DNA of 64,000 nucleotides from the NCBI GenBank assembly GCA_013289615.1, contig JABCZO010000007.1:62001-126000 (forward strand), written 5' to 3'. The notes beneath the pieces were generated by a model. It did not search any database and had not been told where the DNA came from. It saw only the letters and a list, made by a program, of their open reading frames with translations. The translations under genes were made by a program, and so were the position numbers. Source of the DNA: Gammaproteobacteria bacterium. GTDB lineage: Bacteria > Pseudomonadota > Gammaproteobacteria > Steroidobacterales > Steroidobacteraceae. Positions 32,686-40,232 of this stretch are shown here, in pieces; the first letter of the stretch is position 1; every line of letters starts with the position of its first letter.

Positions 32686-32747
32686 ATGTTACGCCGGTAC
32701 GCAGCGGTGGTGCGCCGACAACGTTCATGACACGATGCGCGCTCGCC

Positions 32748-32821
32748 GCGCCCGTAGCTCAGCTGGATAGAGCATCAGGCTTCGAACCTGAGGGTCGGGA
32801 GTTCGAATCTCTCCGGGCGCG
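32748..32821 (+). tRNA. tRNA-Arg (anticodon TCG)
   Basis: The 74 bases fold into a complete cloverleaf: acceptor GCGCCCG/CGGGCGC, D arm GCTC/GAGC, anticodon stem TCAGG/CCTGA with loop CTTCGAA (anticodon TCG, reading CGA), T arm GGGAG/CTCTC with loop TTCGAAT, and discriminator G. CCA is not encoded. The 3' half, from the anticodon loop on, serves as the attachment site of the island that follows and is rebuilt at 40127. Confidence 0.95.
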
Positions 32822-32822
32822 C
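32780..32822. repeat. Left attachment repeat (attL), 43 bases, inside tRNA-Arg
   Basis: This stretch, from the anticodon loop to just past the discriminator base, is repeated without mismatch at 40127-40169. Use of a tRNA 3' end as integration target is the usual habit of tyrosine integrases, and an integrase reading frame starts to decay right next to it. Confidence 0.93.
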
Positions 32823-32858
32823 GAAACCGATCAATTACTTGCCGCTGATCGGCAATGC

Positions 32859-33939
32859 TCAATTGACTAAACGTAGCGAAAACGTAGCGTTCTCTGCTAC
32901 GTTTTTGCCACGCGGCGCGACTTTCAGACTCACACCTTCCGGTTGCCGCTCGATGCGACTGGCCACGAACTTTAGTTTCTCCGGGGCCAGGTGCGCATAG
33001 CGCAGCACCATCTCGTACGACCTCCAGCCTCCCAGCTCCATCAGTTCCTGCAGTGAGGTTCCGCTCTGCACGTGCCAGGAGGCCCAGGTGTGCCTCAGCT
33101 CGTGGAAACGGAAGTCCTCGATGCCGGCACGCTGCTTGGCCTTGTCCCAGGCTGTCGAGCTCTGGTGGATGCGCTGACCGGCGTAGGTGAAGCACCAGCG
33201 CCGATGCTGACCCCGCGTCGCCTCGAGCGCCGCCGTCCGCATTGAGCGGAATACCGCGGCCCTCGCCCGACTTCGTGGTGCCATGATCGAGCCACGCCAC
33301 CTTCCGAACGAGATCCACCCGGGTCCATTCGAGCCCGTGAATCTCGCCCGCACGACAGCCGGTCGCCAGCGCGAACTGCACGATCGGTTTCATGTGCGCA
33401 GGCAAAGCCGCGATCAATCGGTCAGCCTCCTCGCGTCTCAGGAAGCGCACGCGCCGACGGGGTTCCTTCAGCATCCGAATCTTCGGAACCCCACGCAGCC
33501 AACGCCAATCCTGATGCGCGACGTTCAATATCCGCCGAACCACCTCGAGAGCGCGATTGACAGTCGCGTTCGAGACACCATCCTTCGACTTGCAATCGCG
33601 AATGTACGGTTGCAATGCCGTCATATCGATCGCATCCAACCGCAGAGAGCGCAGATAGGGGTCCAGCTTCTTCAGATGATCCTTGTCATTGAAGAGGCTC
33701 CTCTTATCCGCAAACTCCTCGAGATAGCGTATGACCGCTTGCTGCCATACGAAAATGCCGAGAAGCCCCTGCTGCCGAGCTTCAATCGCCTCGTTCTTCA
33801 GGCGGACGACGTAGGCTTCAGCCTCGGTGCGTTCGACACGCCCAGTGTTTTGGCATACGCGGTGTCCATCCCGGAGAACGAGGTTGATCCACCAGAACCG
33901 CGAATCCTTGCGGCGGTAGAGTCCACGTTCACGGGCCAT
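32859..33939 (-). pseudogene. Tyrosine-type site-specific integrase, disrupted by a frameshift
   Basis: The N-terminal frame from the ATG at 33939 (MARERGLYRRKDSRFWWINL) runs through a SAM-like core-binding domain and the first catalytic Arg region (FALATGCRAGEIHGLEW) to about base 33240. The sequence then continues in another frame that ends at 32859, with the remaining catalytic residues: FRFHELRHTWASWHVQSG (HxxR) and GWRSYEMVLRYAHLAPE (His/Trp box and Tyr nucleophile). The shift falls in a GC-rich run near NADGGA. Joined, it would be an ordinary phage-type integrase of about 360 residues. The 3' end abuts the tRNA attachment site. A sequencing error could also produce this break. Confidence 0.88.
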
Positions 33940-34259
33940 AGAATCTCCTTCCAGGCCCGCCCTCGGCACTTATCCTGCTGCATGCGCTCGTCCAGATCAA
34001 TGCGGTCGTAGAGCTTGCAGCGGCCCTTGCGGATGAAGGGCAATCCCATGCCGTCAAGGAAGCGCACGCTACAACGCACATAGGCCGCTGCCTCGCGGCG
34101 GGTGAAGTAGCGTGCAGTCGCGACCGCTGGCTGAACGAGCGGCCCTGTCCTGGACAATGCCGATTTTCCGCGAAGCCGAGGCAGTGAAAAATCGAGCGGC
34201 AACTGCCCGGGCGGCGGCGCCCCGTCCGGCAAACCCGCTTTGTGAGCGCGATTCGGCAT
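33798..34259 (-). CDS. Excisionase-like helix-turn-helix protein
   Basis: The 153-residue ORF has a MerR/excisionase-like winged helix at about residues 50-98: YFTRREAAAYVRCSVRFLDGMGLPFIRKG, then CKLYDRIDLDERMQ. Proteins like this sit directly upstream of island integrases and act as recombination directionality factors or island regulators. The last 47 residues overlap the integrase start by 142 bases and look non-conserved, so the true stop may have been lost by a small indel near 33950. The N-terminal 45 residues are Pro/Arg-rich and may not be part of the fold. Confidence 0.6.
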   Translation of the reverse strand: MPNRAHKAGLPDGAPPPGQLPLDFSLPRLRGKSALSRTGPLVQPAVATARYFTRREAAAYVRCSVRFLDGMGLPFIRKGRCKLYDRIDLDERMQQDKCRGRAWKEILWPVNVDSTAARIRGSGGSTSFSGMDTAYAKTLGVSNAPRLKPTSSA

Positions 34260-34717
34260 GGCGTCTTACGGTTCCCGGCATTCATGTCGGTGCCATTCCA
34301 GCATCGACTTTGAGTGTGGCGGGAGGTCAGCGCGAGATCGGGTAGATCATCGATTGACTAGACCCGGTGAGCTTGCAGAATTGCGGTAGCCGAAGCATCT
34401 GGACATGAGGTGTAGTCGTGACATTTCGAGCGTTCATACGTGTGATGCCAGCGTGTGGTTCCGGTCGCTTCAGGGCACGTTGTCACGTGAAGTAAGGTTA
34501 CCGCTGTGCTGCGCAAGATCAAGGCAGGGATTCGCAGCAAATCCAGCGATTCTCCAATTTGCAGATTCTCTCGCCGCGTTGGGTCGTGTGCGGATGAGCG
34601 GGCATCGTCGCGCTTCAACCAGGCACGCCGGAGGCGATCACTTGGTGTGACGTTTCGCTGAATTTTGCGCGGATTGCAGGATAGCCCGCGGCTTACGTTT
34701 AGGGCCAAAATGGCCTT
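34260..34717. other. 458-base stretch without a recognisable gene
   Basis: Between the excisionase-like gene and the mobilisation-protein remnant no ORF shows family motifs or convincing codon use; a 129-codon minus-strand frame here looks like chance. No long hairpin or repeat is seen. It may hold promoters for both neighbours, which diverge. Confidence 0.5.
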
Positions 34718-35309
34718 ATGCGTTGCACGGATACTTTGAAGACGCACGTCTCGCCGGAGATGAAACTCCAGGCGAGGTCGGTTGCGGACCGAGAATTCCT
34801 GTCGGAAGCGGCTTGGCTCAAGCGCCTTGTGATACGCGAGATTCGGACTCGCGACGACGCATCAGGTGCCGAGAGTGATCTCTTCCGGTCAGAGAGTATT
34901 CCCGGGCCGACCAGCGCGGCTCCTGGGGACGATGCTGCCGGTAGGCCAATGCTCGTGCGCCTCACGGTCGAGGACAGGCTGCTACTGGACGCTCGGGCCG
35001 AGGCGCGTGGCATGCGACCGGCTACCTACGCATCCGTTTTGCTCCGATCGCATTTGCGCCAGCTCACGCCGCTACCCCAAGGACGAACTCCTTGCGCTCA
35101 AGCGCAGCATCGCTGAGCTGGGATCGATTGGCCGCAACATCAATCAGATCGCGAGGGCAGTGAGTGGCGGCGGGGAGGTGCCCGGTTCGCTAAGGGGGGA
35201 GTTCTGGGGGATGCTGAAGATCTGCTCGGCGTTGCGCGACAACATTAAGGCGCTTCTCACTGCGAACCTGGCTAGTTGGGCCGCGGGGCACTCCCGTGGG
35301 GACACATAG
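34718..35309 (+). pseudogene. Plasmid-type mobilisation (relaxosome, MobC-like) protein, frameshifted
   Basis: The first frame from the ATG at 34718 has a ribbon-helix-helix-like start (THVSPEMKLQARSVADREFLSEAAWLKRLV) and ends with RLLLDARAEARGMRPATYASVLLRSHLRQLTPLP. The sequence then continues in the +1 frame with KDELLALKRSIAELGSIGRNINQIARAV, the conserved MobC motif, to 35309. Removing one C from the run at about 35076-35079 joins the frames as LPKDELL. Such proteins help a relaxase at the transfer origin. No relaxase follows, so the mobilisation module is incomplete. The single-base run makes a sequencing error possible. Confidence 0.75.
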
Positions 35310-35414
35310 TGACCAGCCAATTTGATCGAGGGAACCGGGTTACCGTATGTGGCTGGAGTTGGTCCCAAGCGGGCGCTCGACAATGTCAGCTTTAGGGAGT
35401 TCGAGCCCGAGCCG

Positions 35415-35672
35415 TCAACTCTTGGGAGATGCACCGTGGCGGTCTGCCGACGCGGGCACAAGGGTTCCGTCCTCAATCGCCTTTCGGATATAGCGCATGA
35501 AAATGATCGCCTTGTCTTGGGCGTGTAAGGTCGCATCGCCGACATCGCTGAGTGGCACCGGAAACATGCGTTCCTTATCGTGGCCTGGGACCTTAACGGT
35601 GTAATACATTACCCCTTGCCGATACCGGAAGAAGTTAACTTGGTTGTCCTTTACGATCTCTTTGATGTTCAT
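35415..35672 (-). CDS. Small conserved-type protein of unknown function
   Basis: The 85-residue product starts at the ATG at 35672 (MNIKEIVKDNQVNFFRYRQG); two earlier in-frame codons are a less likely start. It contains VMYYTVKVPG, FPVPLSDVGDATLHAQDKAIIFMRYIRKAIEDGTL, a pattern I associate with small hypothetical proteins found repeatedly in proteobacterial accessory regions. It is probably a single alpha/beta domain, without signal peptide or membrane segment. No function can be assigned. It lies alone between the mobilisation remnant and the kinase gene. Confidence 0.65.
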   Translation of the reverse strand: MNIKEIVKDNQVNFFRYRQGVMYYTVKVPGHDKERMFPVPLSDVGDATLHAQDKAIIFMRYIRKAIEDGTLVPASADRHGASPKS

Positions 35673-35824
35673 GGCCACTTTTGAAGCGCTATTAGGATCT
35701 GCGCGAGATTAACATTATCGCACCTAAGGAAGGTGTCCGGGAAATCGGGGGAAGGCCACCTAGACCCTGACCGGCCCGTCGCGAACGGCGGCTTTTGGGA
35801 AGCGAACCACGCCGCAATGCTTCG

Positions 35825-38503
35825 CTATTCCGGCAGCTTCATCTTCTGCAACAAAGCTTTGTAGCGCGGGTCACTGCGGTCGAGACCGCGCAGTCCCGGC
35901 TCCACCTTGATAAAGACGAGTCCCGCATCGTGTTGGGTGTAGGACTTCTCCAGCCACTCGAACGCCCGGTCCTGGTCGCCCTGCCAGGCGTAGACCTCAG
36001 CAATCTGAGCCGCACCGCTGTTTTGGTACTCGGCAATCAACTGCTCGAGAATTCGCCGCGACACATCGAGGTGCCCCAGAGAGTATTGAGCCTCGGCTTG
36101 ACCAGCCAAACTTCTGGGTTCCCGTTCCGATTGACGAAAGACAGCCAGTGCCTGCTCGGGCTGATTTTCCAAGAGCGCCAATTCACCCAGGTGAAAACGC
36201 GCCAGTACAGAGTTCGGCGCTATCGCGAGCGCCTTCTCATACAATAGTCGGGCCTGTGCCAATTGCTGATTGGCAACGAAGAAGTATGCCAGGCGCATGC
36301 CGATCTCGGCCGATAGCGGATCCAGCGCGAGCGCCCTTTCCTCTGTGGCAATAGCCTCGGGCAGCTTGCCAAGCGCTGCGAGCAGAATGGCAGATCGATG
36401 CAGATTTCTGGCATCGCCAGGGCTAATCGCCAGAGCCTTGTCCAAGTCAGCCTGCGCCCCAGCAAAGTCGAACTGGAAGGCGGTACGCAGGAAGCCGCGT
36501 GCGGAGTAGCCCGCGGCCAGTCCTGGAGCAAGCGCGACGGCCTGCTCCGCCGTGGCAAGCGCGCGCTGAAGATCCGCCGCACTCCCGGAGTCATCCGCTA
36601 TCCAGCCTTGCGCTATCGCCAAGTCGGCGTACGCCGCCGCGTAGCGAGGATCCAGCGCAATCACGTCCCGAAAATCGGCAACCGCAGCCTGATAGCCGGC
36701 AATATTGCCTTGGTTGTAGCTCTGCCTTCCTTGCAGGTACAAGTTATACGCTGCAAAATTCGCGGTGTGCAGCTCCTCGTGGGCCGCTGGCTGCTGTGCC
36801 GGCAACAAGTGGATTTTCAGCGCTGTTACTACAGCGCCTGCGATCTCATCCTGAATCTTGAAGATGTCATCGAGCTTGCGATCGTAGGTCTCCGACCAGA
36901 CGTGGTAGCCGTTGTCGACACGAATCAGCTGTGCGGTGATGCGCAGGGTATCACCGGACTTGCGCACACTGCCTTCCAGCACATGCGCAACGCCCAGCGC
37001 TTTGGCGATATCGGCGATGGTCGTCTGTTTGCCTTTGAAGTAGAACGATGAAGTCCGCGCCGGCACCCGCAGATCCGGGATATTGGTGAGCATGCCGATG
37101 AGTTCCTCCGACAGCCCGTCGGAGAAATATTCCTGATCCTTCTTCTCGCTCATGTCCACGAAGGGCAGCACGGCGATCGACTTATCGCTGACGAGGTTCG
37201 TGGCAGCGGCGCTTACCGTGACCCGGGCAAGGCTCTCGCGGTATCGCGCATACCCTACCGCGGCAAGAATCGCGGCCAGGGCCACGGCGCTGATCCCAAG
37301 CAGCGTTCCATTGCGCCGCACGAACTTGCCCAGACGGTAAGGGAATCGTGCCGGTCGGGCCCGGATGGGCTTGCCCTCTAGGTGGCGTTGCAGATCCTGC
37401 GCCATGGCCTCCGCACTTGAATAGCGCTGCGCCGGATCCTTCGCCAGCGCCTTGAGTGCAACGGCATCGAGGTCCCCGCGCACTTGCCGAACCAGCCGTT
37501 CGGCCGTACTCGCGCGGGTAGCGGCCGCCGACTGCTCGAGCTGCATGCTGGGCTTCTTCACCTCGATTGTGGCGATGGCCTGATCGAGTGCGCCGATGGA
37601 AGCCGCGCTCTTGAGCCGATAGGGTCGAGTACCCGCGAGCAGCTCGTAGAGCAATACGCCCAGGGAGTACAAATCACTGCGCGCATCGATAGTATCGCCG
37701 CGCAATAACTCGGGACTGGCGTAGTCCGGTGTCAGCGCTCGGCCGTAGACACTCGTCAGCGCGGGCTGATCCGTCTCTTCAGCCTCCAGCAACCTCGCGA
37801 CGCCAAAATCCAGCAGCCGCACCTGCCCGGACTCGGTCACCAGAATGTTCGAGGGCTTGAGGTCCCGATGGATGACGCTCTTTTCGTGAGCGTACTGCAC
37901 GGCCTCGAGCACCTGCAGGAAAAGCCTCAGGCGCTCGGATATCCCGAGCCGGTGTGTGTCGCACCAGTCTGTCAGCGGCGCGCCCTGCACATACTCCATC
38001 GCCAGATAGGGCAGCCCTTGCGGATCGATTCCCGCATCGTAGAGACGCGCGATATGCGGGTGCTCCAAACTGGCCAGGATGTCGCGCTCGCGCGCAAAGC
38101 GCAGCTCCAGACCGGCTGGCGCGCGAGCGAGCATCGGCAGCTTCAGCGCCACCTCGCGCTTCAAGGCGCCGTCGGCACGCCGGGCTAGCCACACCTCCGC
38201 CATGCCCCCGGCGCCCAGCAGTCGAATCAGCTCGTACGGGCCCACGCGTGCGCCGGGCTTAAGGCCGCTCGCCCCCGGGGCGCTCGCCTGATCCGCCGCC
38301 GCGAGCTTCGGCAGGCTCATCAGCGCGTTAAGCTGCGCTGCCTGCGCCGCTCCCGGCAGCAGCGCCTCGCGCAACGCTGCGGCCAGATCCGGGTGCTCTT
38401 GCGCAGTCCTCTCAAGCCAGGCGTGGCGCCCAGCCTCATCCAGCGCCAACGCCTCATCCAACAGCTGGCTCATCCGCGTCATCTGAGGAATCGACAGAGC
38501 CAT
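35825..38503 (-). CDS. Membrane Ser/Thr protein kinase with TolB-like and TPR sensor region
   Basis: The 892-residue protein has a cytoplasmic N-terminus (1-80), a kinase domain (about 88-375) with Gly loop GAGGMAEV (97-104), ATP lysine K121, catalytic HRDLKPSN (212-219, D214) and DFG (232-234), one transmembrane helix (about 399-418), a TolB/FlgO-like domain (about 442-560, SIAVLPFVDMSEKKDQEYFSDG at its start), and TPR repeats to the end. All kinase residues for activity are present. The kinase is predicted cytoplasmic and the TolB/TPR part periplasmic. It follows an ECF sigma gene by 17 bases; such pairs are thought to be phosphorylation-activated sigma systems. The C-terminal half is paralogous to the TIR protein at 41432. 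Confidence 0.92.
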   Translation of the reverse strand: MALSIPQMTRMSQLLDEALALDEAGRHAWLERTAQEHPDLAAALREALLPGAAQAAQLNALMSLPKLAAADQASAPGASGLKPGARVGPYELIRLLGAGGMAEVWLARRADGALKREVALKLPMLARAPAGLELRFARERDILASLEHPHIARLYDAGIDPQGLPYLAMEYVQGAPLTDWCDTHRLGISERLRLFLQVLEAVQYAHEKSVIHRDLKPSNILVTESGQVRLLDFGVARLLEAEETDQPALTSVYGRALTPDYASPELLRGDTIDARSDLYSLGVLLYELLAGTRPYRLKSAASIGALDQAIATIEVKKPSMQLEQSAAATRASTAERLVRQVRGDLDAVALKALAKDPAQRYSSAEAMAQDLQRHLEGKPIRARPARFPYRLGKFVRRNGTLLGISAVALAAILAAVGYARYRESLARVTVSAAATNLVSDKSIAVLPFVDMSEKKDQEYFSDGLSEELIGMLTNIPDLRVPARTSSFYFKGKQTTIADIAKALGVAHVLEGSVRKSGDTLRITAQLIRVDNGYHVWSETYDRKLDDIFKIQDEIAGAVVTALKIHLLPAQQPAAHEELHTANFAAYNLYLQGRQSYNQGNIAGYQAAVADFRDVIALDPRYAAAYADLAIAQGWIADDSGSAADLQRALATAEQAVALAPGLAAGYSARGFLRTAFQFDFAGAQADLDKALAISPGDARNLHRSAILLAALGKLPEAIATEERALALDPLSAEIGMRLAYFFVANQQLAQARLLYEKALAIAPNSVLARFHLGELALLENQPEQALAVFRQSEREPRSLAGQAEAQYSLGHLDVSRRILEQLIAEYQNSGAAQIAEVYAWQGDQDRAFEWLEKSYTQHDAGLVFIKVEPGLRGLDRSDPRYKALLQKMKLPE

Positions 38504-38520
38504 TGGCCTCTCTTGTCGCC

Positions 38521-39072
38521 TCAGCGCAACGCGGCCGCCAGAATCAGCCGAGCCTTCTCCCAGTCGCGCTGCACCGTGCGTTCGGTCACCTCCAGCGTCT
38601 CGGCAATCTCCTGCTCGCTGTAGCCGCCAAAGTAGCGCATCTGTGCGACCTGCGCCAAACGGGGATCGGCCTGCTCCAAGGCCTCAAGCGCCGCGTGCAC
38701 GGCCAGAACCGTCTCCTCCGCGTCGGGTAGCGCGGCGCCAAGACCGTTGGATAAGGTGAGCGGGGAGCGATCCCCGCCGCGCTTCTGCGCGATGCGCTCG
38801 CGCACGCTGTTGATGATCACTGAGCGCATCACCTGGGAGGCGTAGGCGAAGAAGGCACGGCGATCCTCGGCACGCAGTTCCCCGGCGCGCACGAACCGCA
38901 GATACGACTCGTGCACCAGGCAGGTCGTGTCCAGAACCGTATTGCGCCCCCCATCGCGCAGCCGTGCATGCGCTAGCCGGTGCAGCTCCCCGTAAGCGGC
39001 CGCAAACAGCGCATCGCGCGCCCCCGTGTCGCCCGCCTGTAGACGTCCCAGTAGCTCGGTGAGCTGAGTCAT
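38521..39072 (-). CDS. ECF-type RNA polymerase sigma factor (kinase-linked group)
   Basis: The 183-residue protein has sigma region 2 (about 10-85, with YLRFVRAGELRAEDRRAFFAYASQVMRSVIIN) and region 4 (about 130-180, MRYFGGYSEQEIAETLEVTERTVQRDWEKARLIL). That pattern matches the ECF group usually encoded beside Ser/Thr kinases, where no anti-sigma factor is present. GAGG 6 bases before the ATG at 39072 decides the start over an ATG 15 bases earlier. The kinase gene follows after 17 bases on the same strand. The likely role is to switch on a regulon when the kinase phosphorylates it. Confidence 0.92.
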   Translation of the reverse strand: MTQLTELLGRLQAGDTGARDALFAAAYGELHRLAHARLRDGGRNTVLDTTCLVHESYLRFVRAGELRAEDRRAFFAYASQVMRSVIINSVRERIAQKRGGDRSPLTLSNGLGAALPDAEETVLAVHAALEALEQADPRLAQVAQMRYFGGYSEQEIAETLEVTERTVQRDWEKARLILAAALR

Positions 39073-39400
39073 CGGACGCCTCGGCATCCTGCACCGCTTC
39101 GATGATGAATCAGCTTAACCCGCCCCACGGCCCCGTGCACCGTTAAGGACTCGGGCTCAGCACGCAGGCGTGCGTCTGGGCCCCTTCTTTGTGCCGAGCA
39201 TGTCTCGCTGGCAATCGAACGACAGTGCTTTCAGGCGCGCATATTTGCTCGTCGAATGTCGCAAAGTGGCCGGGAATTGCCTGTCGTTTTTAAACTCCTC
39301 TCCATCGATTCCCAGACGCTCAAGACGGGAGAATGTTTCCGGTCGTCAGACCGGAAACATTCTCCCGGTACACGAGCAGGTTTCCCCATGGCGCGGATTG
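39073..39400. other. 328-base non-coding stretch upstream of the sigma factor gene
   Basis: No ORF with family features is seen. It must hold the promoter of the sigma-kinase operon and contains the 18-base-arm hairpin listed separately at 39327-39366. Confidence 0.5.
39327..39366. repeat. Perfect inverted repeat, 18-base arms, 4-base loop
   Basis: Arms 39327-39344 and 39349-39366 are exact reverse complements around GTCA. It lies 35 bases beyond the stop of the ParE remnant and could act as its transcription terminator, although no T-run follows on either strand. It is one of three long hairpins in the window. Confidence 0.8.
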
Positions 39401-39698
39401 TCATAGCTCATCAAGAATGTCCGGGATGTTCCGGCGGCCGTGGATTACGCGGATAATCTCAATAACGCGAGGGCTCTCGCGATAGAAGACAAGATACTCG
39501 CCATGCGTGAGCAGCCTTAAGTGGAGGCGCCGGTGACGAAAGACCCTTCCCAATCTTGGCTGACTCGCGAGCAATTGAATCGATTGATCGAGCGCACGCA
39601 GCGCTTCAGTCGCTACGCGCGGACTGTCGCGGGCGATGTAGTCATAAATGGCGTCGAAGTCGGCAAGCGCTGCGCGAGAGCTCGATCCGACGCGGCAT
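39401..39698 (-). pseudogene. ParE/RelE-family toxin, frameshifted near its start
   Basis: From the ATG at 39698, which overlaps the antitoxin stop (TAATG), the frame gives MPRRIELSR and then hits an early stop. A second frame immediately continues with ALADFDAIYDYIARDSP, then LRLLTHGEYLVFYRESPRVIEIIRVIHGRRNIPDIL to a TGA at 39401, a clear ParE C-terminus. Loss of two bases near 39672 explains the break. The joined product would have about 98 residues, normal for ParE gyrase-targeting toxins. With the toxin inactive the antitoxin is no longer needed, so the pair is a relic, unless the break is a sequencing error. Confidence 0.8.
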
Positions 39699-39967
39699 TA
39701 GCTCCGCGCCCGGCGGGCGCGAGCGGCCAGCCGACGACGACCGCGCCGGATCACCCGGTTGATATCAAGTTCATCGGCCAATCCGGAGTCGAGGCCCTTC
39801 TGGACTTCCGACCGCAACCAGGCAAGCTGCTCGGCGCGACGCTTCTGGTGCAAGACGGCTGCGACGATTGCGGCTTCGCGGCTACGATATGCGCCCTCGC
39901 GCACCTGCGAGGCCACGAATTCTTCGAGAGCGGCGGGCAGTTTCAAAGCGGTGATTGGCATGGCCAT
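39698..39967 (-). CDS. ParD-family antitoxin (ribbon-helix-helix)
   Basis: From the ATG at 39967 the product has 89 residues: MAMPITALKLPAALEEFVASQ forms the ribbon-helix-helix, followed by GAYRSREAAIVAAVLHQ and a C-terminal toxin-binding part (LRSEVQKGLDSGLADELDINRVI). ParD proteins bind their own promoter and neutralise ParE. The start could also be the ATG two codons later. The stop overlaps the toxin start, as usual for these operons. An upstream extension to 40051 lacks similarity. Confidence 0.82.
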   Translation of the reverse strand: MAMPITALKLPAALEEFVASQVREGAYRSREAAIVAAVLHQKRRAEQLAWLRSEVQKGLDSGLADELDINRVIRRGRRRLAARARRARS

Positions 39968-40126
39968 TTCAGTATGGAGATTAGCCTCAGCGGTCAAACC
40001 GGAAGATCCGTAGCGTAGCGAAAGCGTAGCGTTTGATGCCGTTTCATGCACTACCGTGCCTATTTCGAGAGAGGGCGGGCCTGCTAACTAGTTGAATACT
40101 AAGAACCTGTAAAATCATCTTTGCGA

Positions 40127-40169
40127 CTTCGAACCTGAGGGTCGGGAGTTCGAATCTCTCCGGGCGCGC
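40127..40169. repeat. Second attachment repeat, 43 bases, copy of the tRNA-Arg 3' half
   Basis: This is an exact copy of 32780-32822. It marks the right end of island A and the left end of region B. It has no tRNA 5' half, so it cannot encode a tRNA. Confidence 0.93.
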
Positions 40170-40232
40170 TAACCGATCAATTACTTGCCGATGATCGGCA
40201 AGGCTCAATTGACCAAACGTAGCGAAAACGTA
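40170..40232 (-). pseudogene. Remnant of a second integrase 3' end
   Basis: About 62 bases after the repeat match the end of the integrase gene at 32823-32886 with three substitutions and a one-base gap, including the stop codon and the shared TACGTTTTCGCTACGTTT segment. The match stops abruptly at 40232, where the truncated TPR gene begins. This implies a second element inserted in the same site, whose integrase was almost wholly deleted. Confidence 0.8.

Larger units (their letters stand above)
32780..40126. mobile_element. Integrated island A at tRNA-Arg (about 7.3 kb)
   Basis: The segment is bounded by two exact 43-base copies of the tRNA-Arg 3' half (32780-32822 and 40127-40169). It carries in order an integrase remnant next to the tRNA, an excisionase-like protein, a mobilisation-protein remnant, a small conserved protein, a sigma factor and kinase pair, and a ParD/ParE remnant. 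Composition is visibly less G+C-rich than the flanks. Integrase, mob gene and toxin are frameshifted, so the element is probably fixed. Confidence 0.85.

Noticed and set aside
34358..34747. 129-codon minus-strand frame in island A
   Set aside because: It overlaps the mobilisation-protein start and its translation shows no family or coding signature.
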